DNA of 44,676 bases from Spirogloea muscicola (lineage: Eukaryota; Streptophyta; Zygnematophyceae; Spirogloeales; Spirogloeaceae): positions 96,259 through 140,934 of the forward strand of contig WELB01000090.1 in assembly GCA_009602725.1 (NCBI GenBank), given 5' to 3'. Below, piece after piece: positions 23,813-33,310 of this stretch (its first letter is position 1; the number at the start of each line of letters is the position of its first letter). The notes beneath the pieces were generated by a model that saw only the letters and a list, made by a program, of their open reading frames with translations, ran no database searches and was not told the origin of the DNA. The translations under genes and the position numbers were made by a program.

Positions 23813-26118
23813 ATGGCGCCGCCGCCGCTGCAGCCGGAGGCGCGAGCGCCGGGCGCGGCGGACGCCGCCGAGGCCGCCGCCGAGGCCTGGCTNGCGCCTC
23901 TGCGCGCGCTACGCCGGCCTCGCCGCCGTCGCGCTCGACTACGGCGGCTGGTCGTCGGCTGACGGCCCCCAGGTCGACGACGTCGGTGAGTTCACGACGA
24001 CGGATGGTGGCGGCCGTCGCCGAGACGGAGGAGGAGCGTCGCTGACGGCGAGCTCTGGCCGTGGTTGATTGGGAGCCCCCAGGGCTGCTGACCGTGGCGA
24101 CGTACTGCCGCAACCTGCAAGAGGTCTCCCTCAGCTACTGCGTGTACGTCACTGATGCGGGTGAGGCCCTCAGGCCCTGCAAGCAGAGAGCCCAGCGTCG
24201 CCAAATGGCTGGCAACGTCATTCTCGTGCGCCAGCATTAAGTCTAGGCTGCAACATTTGGTGTGGTGAGGGACTGGCTACTTACTTGTTTTGTCTCCAGC
24301 TTGCTGGTCTTTGAGGGAGTCAGGCACTATACATCTGTTTCTGGCTAGCAATGGAGCAAGAGCCACTACATGTTGTGACATCAACATTTAGATGCTGTGG
24401 GCTAGGCAATGGCAGGGCCAGTCTTCTTATATTTGTCTTATGCACAGGAGCAATTATTCGTTATAACTTGTCTGGTCCTGGCTGGTCGTGCAGGAGTTGC
24501 GCACTTGTCCTCCTGCCCCGCACTGGCGACCCTGCGCCTCAACTTCATGCCTGGGGTGTCCGGCCGCGGCCTCCTCTCCGTTGTCTCCCGCTGCCGCGCG
24601 CTGCAACGACTGCACATTGAGCAGTGCATGAGTGTTCGGAGGTGATGCAGCAGAGCAGCCTCATCTCGAAGTTTCCTAAGAGGGTCCTGCCTGCACCCAA
24701 ATAGTGCTGTGTTTAATTAGCCAGGTGGCTGCCGGACCATTTTGGTCTTAGCACAGGAATAAGCAAGATAGACCAGCTTCATGAAGACCTCATGTTGTGC
24801 CTGTGTCAGCAGCGCAGAGTGGCTTGAGTTCCTGGGACGCAATAGGAGGAGCCTAAGGCAGCTGGGCATGGTTCGATGCCGTGGTCTTGGCGAGGACGAT
24901 CTTGCCCGGTTGGGCAGGGGCTGGGAAGAACTCGAAGAACTTGAATTTGCGCTGGACGCCTACATGCGGTCAGTGTGCCCTCAATATAGCTCTTTGCTTC
25001 TGTTCATTTTTTTATTTATCAATTTTACTTTGCGCAATATAATCAGGTGTCTCTCTAGGTTGTTAATATCATCGCTTCACCCAGAGTACTGCTGAGCCGG
25101 GCTGGAGGTCCAATTGACTACCTCGCAAGGCTTAGCATAAGCTGCAATAGATTGAAGGTGCCAAATCTAGTCTCCATCTAAGCTTGTTACAGGTTGTTGA
25201 GCCACCCGTATGCTTGGGATCTGGAGTCTATGCTAGGTGTTGCAACCAGCTTGTTTTACCTTTGGTTTTCAAGGTGACAAGTAACAGCACTGTTGCTCAC
25301 TGTCTCGTCGTGATGCCTTATGCTATGCGGTGTGCTGCATTCAACCACAGTCTCATGGACATCCTTTAGTATTCAGTTTAGATTGCTGACAACAGGACCA
25401 GGGGTGCATTGCTGTGCATGGGGAGGCTCTTGCAGATTGAGTTGCTCAGAATTGGTAGCCCATGAGTTAGGCCTCAAAGAGGGCTGGATGCCTCTAACTC
25501 TCGCGAAACCACATTGTCACTATTGCAGGTTCTGAGGCTGGACTGTGGGCGCACACATGCAGGGGAAAGCACGCTGCAGACCATCGCCCACTGCCCGCAC
25601 CTCCTTCAGCTGCACCTGAGCAACTTCCTCGCCGCAAGCCCCCACATCTTCCAACTTGTGGTGTCATCCGAGCTCACTGAGCTCCGCATATTGGGCTTGC
25701 GCCCCAGCAGCCTTTGCCCTCCCGCACATGTTGCATGGGAAGGAGCGCTGTTGGAGCTGGCCTCCCGCTGCCAGCAGCTGGCTGTTGTGGAACTGAAGGC
25801 TGACGGGACTGATTCCACTTTGGTACTGCTTACCTTCCTCTCTGCAGCTGATGCATGAGACTTTAAGCAGTACTCCTTAGGAGGTAAGCACTTTCAGGTG
25901 AAGCATTGCTCTTCCTACAGAACCCTTTCACCGATTTCAAAAGCAGAAGAATTTTCTAGGCTTTTCAGTCGGCAATCATGGCATATACTAAAGTGGGTAG
26001 TTGCGATCACGTTTGTTGTTTTCAGGTTCTACCACTTGCAGTTGAAGGAAGCTTCTCTGCACAGCTGAAAGCGATGTGCCCAGATCTGCGTGTGCTCCAC
26101 GTTGATGGTGGCCACTGA
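23813..26118 (+). CDS. Leucine-rich-repeat protein (F-box/LRR-like, cysteine-containing repeats)
   Basis: This is an RNI-type LRR protein resembling the C-terminal part of plant F-box/LRR proteins, which select substrates for SCF ubiquitin ligases. Exons: 23813-23985, 24083-24160, 24494-24641, 24813-24968, 25193-25238, 25529-25822 and 26026-26118, giving about 328 aa. Repeats include LLTVATYCRNLQEVSLSYC, LSSCPALATLRLNFMPGVSG, VSRCRALQRLHIEQCMSV, RRSLRQLGMVRCRGLGEDDL, TIAHCPHLLQLHLSNF and LASRCQQLAVVELKADG, ending CPDLRVLHVDGGH. No F-box is seen in the short Ala-rich N-terminus, which contains AWLRLCARYAGLAAVALDYG. An N at 23893 interrupts the first exon; omitting it gives exactly the phase needed for the next exon. 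Members without an F-box exist, so a ligase role is not proven. Confidence 0.75.
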
Positions 26119-28106
26119 GTGCAAAGTGACATTTTAGACCACAGCAAGATCTGCTTCTTCCAGCTGTATATGCAGGGTTTGACTCGGGGATGAACCAAGG
26201 TAAGTCTGTCCCAGTGCCTTTGAGACACATCTGAGCACGTATTTGAATGCTGATGCATCGTCTTCTACGCAGTTTGCAGGCCAAATTGGTTAGTACAGGT
26301 GTGTCTATGTATTGGTGAGGCAAGCCATATGAATTATCTGAAATGTGCTGTGTGACAGCTGTGTGACAAGCAACTCAGCTGAAAAGCGACCGTATTGACC
26401 CGCTTGTTGTCTGAGTGGCCTTCCAGTACAGGTAAGCACACCAGCCAAGAGGAGTTTTGCCTAGATTCTACCTTCTGTGACATCAGTGCTAAGCTACCTC
26501 GCTTAAGCTGCATAGCCTACACTGGCCACCTTCTACAAGCGCGTCAAGTCAATGTTCTGTGCAGTGGCTCCTGTGAGTAAATGTCACAGGTCAGTGACAT
26601 CTCAGGTCACTCTGCATATCACGAGCACTGATAGTGGTGATGACACTTTGGCAGATCACCAGCCAAGTCGGCCGTGAACAGATGTGGGAGGAGATAGAGG
26701 CAGGTGGCAGCATCACAATTTGTGCTGCTCAAAGAGGCCTGTGTCTAGTTTGGTAAATGCTTAGGAGCAAACATGCATAGTTTGACAAATGCTGCACCTA
26801 CTTGTTTGCCGCTTTTTACAACTTATGACCTCTCCCTGTTTTGGCTTCTAGTTGTGGCAGGAAATAATGCTTGACCTCGACAACTACCCAAACTCCAAGT
26901 GTCCGCGTCTCAAAAGTAGCTTCAATGTGGGCTGAATTGTAAAAGCAACTGCAGTAGGGGGACGGCTCCAACCTTCCTCAGAGGAGCAGAAGTCAAAGTC
27001 AAGGAGCCAATGTCTTGATTGGTGTCCCTGTCTTAAATGTTGTCCCTGAGTGGGACACCACCCTTTGCAAATGTACATGCTGCCATGTTGCACATCTGCT
27101 CTACTTTTTGGCATGGGTGACAATCGGTTGGCCAATAGCTCGCCTTAAAAGTGGCTGGGGGCAGCCGCAAATACAACATGGACCTCTGTGGACGCTCGCG
27201 CAATATAGCCAAGGCACCGCTGCTATGACCTGGCATGCTTTGACACTATTTACCCACGTGACTCAGGGTCTTTCTTTCGAGAGATAAGAGCAGCTACAAG
27301 TCAAACAATCAACTAAGTGAGCACAAGCCTATAATGCAAGCTTATCAGGTTCGCTTATAATTCCTTGTATAAGATCTTGGCACTGTTGACAACGTGCATG
27401 CCGAGCTGGTGACGATTCACAAGTTGTATAAGTGGCAGCAAATTTGTGCACGTTTCACAAGTAATGCAGGACCAGTGTGACATATAGCAGCACTGGCAAA
27501 ACATAGCTGGCAGAGCTGCAAGCCCTGGACTTGCTAGCAGCTACTTCTAGATCCAACCTGTTGTACTTACTAACCTGCCTACGTGAAGGAGGCCATATCA
27601 AGCACTGCACTCTCACAATGTGAAAATGGCTCCCGAGATGTACTAATATGGAAGACAAGTGCTGGAAGATCATGCACAGTATGCAACACATAAGCAGACT
27701 CAAGTGAAAATTTTGGCCCAGATGCATATTGCCAGCTGATATTGTAAAATATGAACAAAGCTCAGAGCCTTAAAAGCATCTACATAACTTGGTTGAGCAA
27801 AAGAATAACTGTAAGTTGGGGATAGAAGGGAGCTATCCACTCTATGAAAGTGCAATTCACTATGAGTCCAAAAATGTATGAAACAACCAATAGGAGCGTC
27901 AAAAAGGTGACTGGCAGCATGAAGACATGCTGTGGACTCTGCAGCTAGCGGCCAGTGCCACAGACTCCAGATCTGGATGCCCCAGAAAATGACCTACAAT
28001 GTGTAGGTCCTAGTCCTAAACTGCTGCGCACAACCTTCAGCAGCATAAGAAGTATGTACACATTCTCTTCTGTCAGTCAGTTGGGTGTCCATCAAGATGT
28101 CGTCCA
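26119..28106. other. Long intergenic region between LRR gene and hydrolase gene
   Basis: Almost 2 kb holds the 3' ends of the flanking convergent genes and no recognisable gene. One coding-like stretch at about 26656-26755 on the plus strand (SQVGREQMWEEIEAGGSITI) lies between a GCAG and a GTAAATG. It could be a stray exon or chance. I see no RNA gene or family repeat. Confidence 0.5.
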
Positions 28107-30527
28107 TCAGGATAACGACTCCACGAATTGAGAGACAGCCTCTGTGAAGTCATCAGGAAATTCCTCCTGCAGATGACCAGCAGTGCGGTGGCCCGCAGAT
28201 CTATTAATGCGCCTGATGTGAACTGTTGCAACACGGCGAAGCCAAGAATCGCCACAGATTCTGGATGCTAAGTTTTTTGAGTGCAGTGAACTTGTGGCAA
28301 GGGTTACTCACATGGGGCATGTGCCCGCAGCTCGTGATGGACTTGTATGTGACACTCGTCAAACTATCCAGCTGGGCCCTGAGGGTGCTGACCATCTCTT
28401 GTGTCACCACCTTGTCCTCTTCGCCTTGCACAATCAACACTGCATTGCCGAGTGGCGCCCATGACTAAGTTCAATTAAGTAAAGGTATGCAAAAGAAGGT
28501 GTGCAGCTGCTCTAATTCAGCAGCCTGTCCTGGGCCAGAACAGCCAGCTGACGTACCAGGGCACTTGAGAGCATGCAGGCGATGCACGTAGGGCTCAAAG
28601 TCGAGGTGCTGGTACAGGAGTAGGATGCCCTTGTCCCAGTCATCCGTGCTCATCGGCCGGATGTAGCCGCGAATGGCATCCTGTGTTGCCAATGTTTGGT
28701 CATAGTACCCAAAGGACTCTCCCCGCATCACCGCATCTCTCCTCTGCCTATACTGCAAATTGAGGGTGGGGCAGAAGTGCATGCTCTCATTTGCATCGTA
28801 CCTCATGCAACAAGCATTGCAGAATCTCAGTCCCTTGTTTGCATGGGCTGCTCATGCTGATGTCTGGAGGAGACAAGAGAGTCAGGGAAAGCCTGGGGGT
28901 TGCAGCTAAACCAGAACAGGCCCAACATAACATTCATAACCGAGCATAGTCGCTTCTTGACAACCTCAAGGCCAACTGCCATATGTCTTGGGTACATGAG
29001 GCTGATTTTGCTTCCATTTTGCGTCGCAGCATGCATGACACATGTTCAGCAGGACAGACAAACATCCGTTTTCAGAAGTGGCCATCTGCTGTGGGCAGTG
29101 ACTGCTGACTGCTGCATGTGGGGTGTGGAGCGGAGGGAGGGGGGGCCAAAAGTAGAGAAGCACCTGGCGGCGAATGTAATTTAGGCCAGCCCAAGGGACG
29201 CGCAAGATGAGTCTCGTGTAGAGCAGCCGAAGCTGCGTACTCAGGTCAAGGTGCTGTAAGAATCTTTGGGTCTCAAAAATGCCCGGGGATGTCAGCACAA
29301 GGCCAGCAACCCTCGCAGGTGAACTCAGCGCTGCCTCCAGGGCCACTGCGGCGCCTGCCGAGTGGCTGCATGTTGACAGGGAAGCAGATTACCACTTTGA
29401 TCTCAGAGAGCATCTAGAAATGGCTTGAGAGCGACTTGGCCATGCTGCTACACACTGAAAGGCTGACAGGAGACAGTTATGAAAGCGGCTATGAAGGAAG
29501 ATTGCAGATGTTGACACACAAGTAGTACTTACTAAGTCAAGATTATTGTATTCAAAGCACAGGCAAGCTCCTGGAATGCACTAGGCAGAGGAAGGCAAGG
29601 GGCGCTCACCCAACAAGTGTTGCAACCTCCACGCCGAGCGCGTCCATGAGCGCAAGAGTCAGCTCTGCCGCACCAACCGTCGTGTAGGGGTTGAGCTTGC
29701 CGTCGCCCACGTCGAGCGGCCTGGACGACAGGCTAAAGGGGGAGCGGTCGAAGGCGATCACCCGGGCGCCGCCAGGCAGCGCGTCTGCCAGGGGCTTCAG
29801 GACAAGGCGCCACGAGAACTCACTGCCGGCGAACCCATGCAGCAGAATGAGCGTCGGGGTCTGCGCCGGCCCTGCCGACGGCGATGGGCTGCCACCAGAA
29901 TGCACGGTAGCAGCGCCCGACACCAGCTCGGCATGATGCTCTGTCCCAGCGGCCGGCTGCCCCACCCAGGCCTCCTTGTAGTGCACGACGATGCCCGCGA
30001 CGTCCACGAACTTGCTGTCGGCGTCGGCGAGGTCCCGAGCCGGCACCGTGTCCGTGAGGACCGCCGGGGGCAGCTGCAGCCAGACCTGCGCACGGGGAGC
30101 GGAGGGAGCTGTGCCATGAGGCCGACTGCTCAGGGGCCGAATTGAACCACAGTCGTTAAAATGTGAGCCTTATGAGCGACAGTGGAGCCGCGTGAGAATC
30201 CGTCGCCGCAGCGAGTCCGCACTCGGCAGCGTCCAGAGCGGCGCCGGCGGCGGCCGCAGGCCAGTGCCACGCGGCCACTCACGTCGGCGGCCTCCTCGGC
30301 GGAGAGCCGTAGCTGGCGGGCGGCGGCCGCCGCCAGGGCGCGCAGGAGCTCGCGGTTGGCGTCCTCCGGCGCACTCCTCCGCAGCGGCGACGGCNNNNNN
30401 NNNNNNNNNNNNNNNNNNNNNNNNNNNNNNNNNNNNNNNNNNNNNNNNNNNNNNNNNNNNNNNNNNNNNNNNNNNNNNNNNNNNNNNNNNNNNNCGGCGG
30501 GCCCGCGCAGGCCAGCGCCATCGGCAC
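28107..30527 (-). CDS. Alpha/beta hydrolase-fold protein
   Basis: This is a serine hydrolase of the alpha/beta fold (lipase/esterase/epoxide-hydrolase-like); the substrate is unknown. Exons in coding order: a first exon ending at 30283 and starting near 30527, then 30085-29610, 29365-29164, 28752-28557, 28439-28312 and 28166-28107, about 430 aa. Motifs in order are LILLHGFAGSEFSW (oxyanion-hole HG), VIAFDRSPF, the nucleophile elbow VGHSAGAAVA, a cap region with SFGYYDQTLATQDAIRGY, VLIVQGEEDKVV with the likely acid Asp, and the base His in TSCGHMPHEEFPDDFTEAV. The triad therefore looks complete. The first exon begins MPMALACAGPP, a possible targeting leader. It contains a 100-N gap, so its frame across the gap and the start codon are not certain. 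The downstream part of that exon reads RQLRLSAEEAAD before a GTGAGT donor. Confidence 0.82.
30395..30494. other. Assembly gap of 100 N in first exon of hydrolase gene
   Basis: Exactly 100 Ns, a common placeholder size for a gap of unknown length, lie within GC-rich sequence. They fall inside the predicted leader-encoding exon, so the true exon length is unknown. Confidence 0.99.
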
Positions 30528-30699
30528 CGGCGGCGGCAGCGGCGGCGGTGGCGGCGGCCGCGTGGCCTCGCCTGCAGGCGACGTGGCAAAGGTTCCGGGA
30601 TGGAGATATTTAACGAAATGAGTAAGGAAGATGCGGCTGCCGATAATAACCGAGGGAGGCTGTACAAGAGAGAGACCCTTCCAGTCGATTAATGTATCG

Positions 30700-30795
30700 A
30701 CTGGTCACTGAGCGGGTCAATCTGGTATACGTGATGTACGTCTCTGAATGTGCTTGCCGTTGTACTTGTCGCTTTTGCGCGACGCCGGCTTGCCG
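30700..30795 (+). repeat. Palindrome-family repeat fragment
   Basis: GGTCACTGAGCGGGTCAATC, a GATGTACGTCTC section and TGTGCTTGCCGTTGTACTTG match the family at 20650-20755 and 32940-33125. The 3' part has diverged (CGCTTTTGCGCGACGCC). It lies directly upstream of a retrotransposon coding remnant. Confidence 0.6.
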
Positions 30796-31020
30796 AGCGG
30801 TCGTGGAAGTCAACAGTATCATGCCTATCACCACGGACGCCCAGGGACGTCATCATCGCCGCACACTTGACATTGTGGGCGTGCAACCTTGTGGAGGACC
30901 ACGGGCCCTGGTCGACGACGTTGTTACGGAGGCATATGAAGGCCCAGCATCGACACACATCGCTGGGCACGCAGTGGGCGGTGCAGAACAAAAAAAAACT
31001 GCGGCACTACTCCGATTACC
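30795..31020 (+). pseudogene. Retrotransposon C-terminal fragment, plus-strand copy
   Basis: The translation contains SIMPITTDAQGRHHRRTLDIV, GGPRALVDDVVTEAY, AGHAVGGAEQKK and, after a frame change at an A-run (30990-30998), HYSDYP. It parallels, motif by motif, the minus-strand copy at 31021-32176, which has MPPTAGADGRIHTRRADLV, GGPRLIADVVTTDSF, AGYAVGQAAGENERKYSDHP. It is truncated at both ends and cannot make a functional protein. It stops exactly where the 46-bp inverted repeat begins. Confidence 0.6.
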
Positions 31021-31066
31021 CTAGCTGGTGGAAAGACGTCGCCCTGACGGAAGCCGGAGGCCGCCG
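31021..31066 (+). repeat. Left arm of perfect 46-bp inverted repeat
   Basis: It begins CTAGCTGGTGGAAAGACGTC and is the exact reverse complement of 32375-32420. On the minus strand it encodes the last residues of the retrotransposon remnant (GLRLPSGRRLSTS, then stop). Confidence 0.93.
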
Positions 31067-32176
31067 CCAAAGCTCGGCCTGCGCGCAAGTGAACCGCGAA
31101 GGCGAGGGACCGCTGCATCGAGACGGCCAAACGCATACGGAACACCTGAGCGGAGGGACCCGGCTACGTTGAAGCCGGGCTGCTCGCCCTGCTGCCCGAG
31201 GCGGCGGGCCGCTGCACGCCGCGCCAGGCGGTGGAGCAAGTCAAGCCATTTCGAGCCAAAGGCTCCGTGCACGTCCACTGCCAGTGGAACGAACTCGTCG
31301 CCCACCGGGTGGTCAGAGTACTTCCGTTCATTCTCGCCCGCCGCTTGGCCGACTGCGTAGCCCGCCTCCTCCGACAAGCGTTTTGCACTGTTGGAAGCAA
31401 AGCTGTCAGTGGTGACCACGTCTGCGATGAGCCGAGGCCCCCCGCCGAGCGCGCTGGCGACGAGGTCGGCGCGCCGGGTGTGGATGCGGCCATCCGCCCC
31501 AGCGGTAGGAGGCATTACGCTGGTGTTCTCGAGCGCCACCGCATAACCGGCCTCGACGAAGATGCCAAACATGGCATTTCGCAGCAGGTCGTGAGGTGCA
31601 TGTGGGCTGCCAACGATGCCGCGTCGGAACCGCGCTCGCCACACCGCTGACCCCACTGAGGCAGGGGGGGTGGAGGCCGAGGAGGCGGTGCACCGCCGTT
31701 CGGAAGGCGTCGTCTGGCATCCGAAGTGCGTCGTGGATCGGCAGGGCAGACAACCAGTCATCCGCCCCTGGTGAGGACGCCGAGAGCAGCCGCGCGCGCC
31801 CCCGGAGGTCGTCCGGAGACAAAAGCCCCATCGCCGTGGAAAAGAGGCCGCATCCACCTCCGCCATGAAGCGAGCTTGGGCCCGGAGGTCGGCCGTGTGC
31901 GCGAGGTGCGCGAACGGGACGGCCCGCGGCCCCAGGGCAGGGTGATCTGCAAGCAGCGCATCCCTGGCAGAGCGGAGAGCCGCCTGGAAGGGGTACGGGC
32001 CAGTCTCCACGTCCGCTGCCGCCTGCTCCAGAAGGGTCGCTGGCGCAAGTGTATCGAATGCGCCTGGCCGTCTCGCTGCAGAGGTCCATGGCCCGGGCGC
32101 TGCACCTTCGTGCCGGCAGAGCCCTCGCTGCTGCCTCTGGCTCTGGCCAGGGGACCCACTTCCAGGAGCCCAGCAT
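31021..32176 (-). pseudogene. Non-LTR retrotransposon C-terminal remnant (minus-strand copy)
   Basis: This is a decayed piece of a LINE-like ORF. It matches the C-terminal region, after the reverse transcriptase, seen in algal non-LTR elements. Visible pieces are LLADHPALGPRAVPFAHLAH in one frame and SPGADDWLSALPIHDAL with MPDDAFRTAVHRLLGL in another. Back in the first frame are HDLLRNAMFGIFVEAGYAV, TRRADLVAS, PRLIADVVTTDSF, KYSDHPVGDEFVPLAVDVHG, and the end at a stop at 31021. In related elements this part holds a D-W-L-x-A-L-P segment, then RH[DN]xxR, and an R/P-A-D ... D-V-T restriction-like endonuclease motif. Two frame changes are needed to join the pieces, and no polymerase domain is present, so it is a truncated pseudogene. 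Its high GC contrasts with the neighbouring intergenic DNA. Confidence 0.6.
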
Positions 32177-32189
32177 CTCTGATCTGCGG

Positions 32190-32345
32190 CTGCTTAGCAG
32201 GGGTTACTGAGTGTCTCGTAGCAGCTTTGTTTCTGTTACTTCGCGCTTCCCCTGGCCCCCTTCTCGTACTCTGTTCATTCTTTTTCGGGCTGGTTGTTCC
32301 AGCCCCTATTCTCAATGGGCGAGCACTTTCTTCTCCAGAAGGCGA
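32190..32345 (+). repeat. Hairpin-family repeat, long form
   Basis: It starts TTAGCAGGGGTTACTGAGTG, has CGCGCTTCCCCTGGCCCCC and CTGTTCATTC, then the hairpin at 32287-32305 (GGGCTGG, TTGTT, CCAGCCC), and ends GGGCGAGCACTTTCTTCTC. It is very close to 17345-17560 and 36925-37050. Confidence 0.8.
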
Positions 32346-32374
32346 CCTCCATGCCGGATGAAACGCTGGGCCAC

Positions 32375-32420
32375 CGGCGGCCTCCGGCTTCCGTCAGGGC
32401 GACGTCTTTCCACCAGCTAG
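32375..32420 (+). repeat. Right arm of perfect 46-bp inverted repeat
   Basis: It ends GACGTCTTTCCACCAGCTAG and pairs exactly with 31021-31066. In the plus direction it encodes the retrotransposon C-terminal residues GLRLPSGRRLSTS and a stop, so it is the 3' coding end of another copy lying in the opposite orientation. Confidence 0.93.
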
Positions 32421-32665
32421 CTACTCGGATCTGCATCTCCTGTCTAGAGGTTACTGAGCGTTCCCTGGCTGATGTCTTAGTCCTAGTCGTTCGCACTCAA
32501 GCTCCCTCAGACCTTGTCCATTCTTTTGGGCTGGCCTTTCCCAGCCACCAGTCAATCTGGCCGCCCTTTCTCGATTACCCTAAAGCGCCTCAGACCTTGT
32601 CCATTCTTTTGGGCTGGCCTTACCCAGCCACCAGTCAATCTGGCCGCGCTTTCTTAATTACCCCC
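32421..32665 (+). repeat. Hairpin-family tail directly after retrotransposon stop, with 83-bp tandem duplication
   Basis: Immediately downstream of the ORF end at 32420 come GAGGTTACTGAGCGTTCCC and two head-to-tail copies of an 83-bp unit starting CAGACCTTGTCCATTC, at 32508 and 32591. Each has a GGGCTGGCC / CCAGCC hairpin and CACCAGTCAATCTGGCCG. The layout suggests that this is the 3' untranslated tail of the element. Confidence 0.75.
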
Positions 32666-32789
32666 AATGCGATCAGCTCCTGCCAGCGGCAATCGACATC
32701 TTTGGCTGTCTGGGTCCTCGTTTCCACACTCTTCTTCAAAACATTGCCAATCTAGGCTACACTCGACGTGCAGTTATGTTTCCGGCTGA

Positions 32790-33130
32790 GATGGGCTTGC
32801 CAAAGCTGCATATCTGTCGCTCTTGCGACGACGAGTTTCGGCCTGTTCGCAGCGTGCTCAAGCTAGTGCCTTGCACCAGAAAGCTGGGCGAGCTCTAGTT
32901 GGTGGCAGAAGGGCTCCGTTTCTGGCATCTAGTATTCATGCATCGATTAGTGACCTTTATATTTTGACCCGTGGTTATTGAGCGGGTCAACATGCTGTAG
33001 TTTATGTACATCTTTAGATGTGCTTGCCTATTTACTTGGCCATTTGGCCTACATCTGATTCTAATACACGGAGTTATAATTTGTACTTGGCCATTTGGCC
33101 TTCGTTCGTTTCAAATACACGAAAAGTTTT
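32790..33130 (+). repeat. Palindrome-family repeat, longest copy
   Basis: In order: CACCAGAAAGCTGGGCGAGC, a GGCAGAAGGGCTCCG section, TTGACCCGTGGTTATTGAGC, GGGTCAACATGCTGTAG, GATGTGCTTGCCTATTTACT, the palindrome GGCCATTTGGCC twice (near 33040 and 33090), and TACACG ends. The same order of blocks, more diverged, is found at 23500-23680 and, in part, at 20560-20755. Confidence 0.7.
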
Positions 33131-33144
33131 TCCAGTAGATGCGG

Positions 33145-33310
33145 ATGGCTGTGATTGGCCAGCCGGGGAAAAGGAATGGAAGCCAGCCAGAGAAGCCAAG
33201 AAAGAAGAAAGTGCTCGCTCATTGAGGATAGGCACTGGAAAGGCCAGCCCAAAAAAGAATGAACAGAATACGAGAAGGGGGCCAGGGGAAGCGCTAAGGA
33301 AAACAAGCAC
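33145..33310 (-). repeat. Inverted hairpin-family repeat
   Basis: On the minus strand it reads GCGCTTCCCCTGGCCCCC, TCTGTTCATTCTTTTTTGGG, CTGGCCTTTCCAGTGCCTATC and GAGCGAGCACTTTCTTC, matching the long form elsewhere. The right hairpin arm has decayed in this copy. Confidence 0.75.

Noticed and set aside
24870-24885. tRNA B-box-like GGTTCGATGCC
   Set aside because: It lies inside an LRR exon and has no matching A-box or cloverleaf. No convincing tRNA was found elsewhere by eye.
31021-32420. DNA transposon with terminal inverted repeats
   Set aside because: The arms coincide with the coding end of a LINE-like ORF, no transposase is present and no target-site duplication is visible. An inverted pair of retrotransposon copies fits better.
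32508-32660. CRISPR-like repeat array
   Set aside because: There are only two units, the sequence is nuclear eukaryotic, and the unit is a transposon tail with no spacer pattern.
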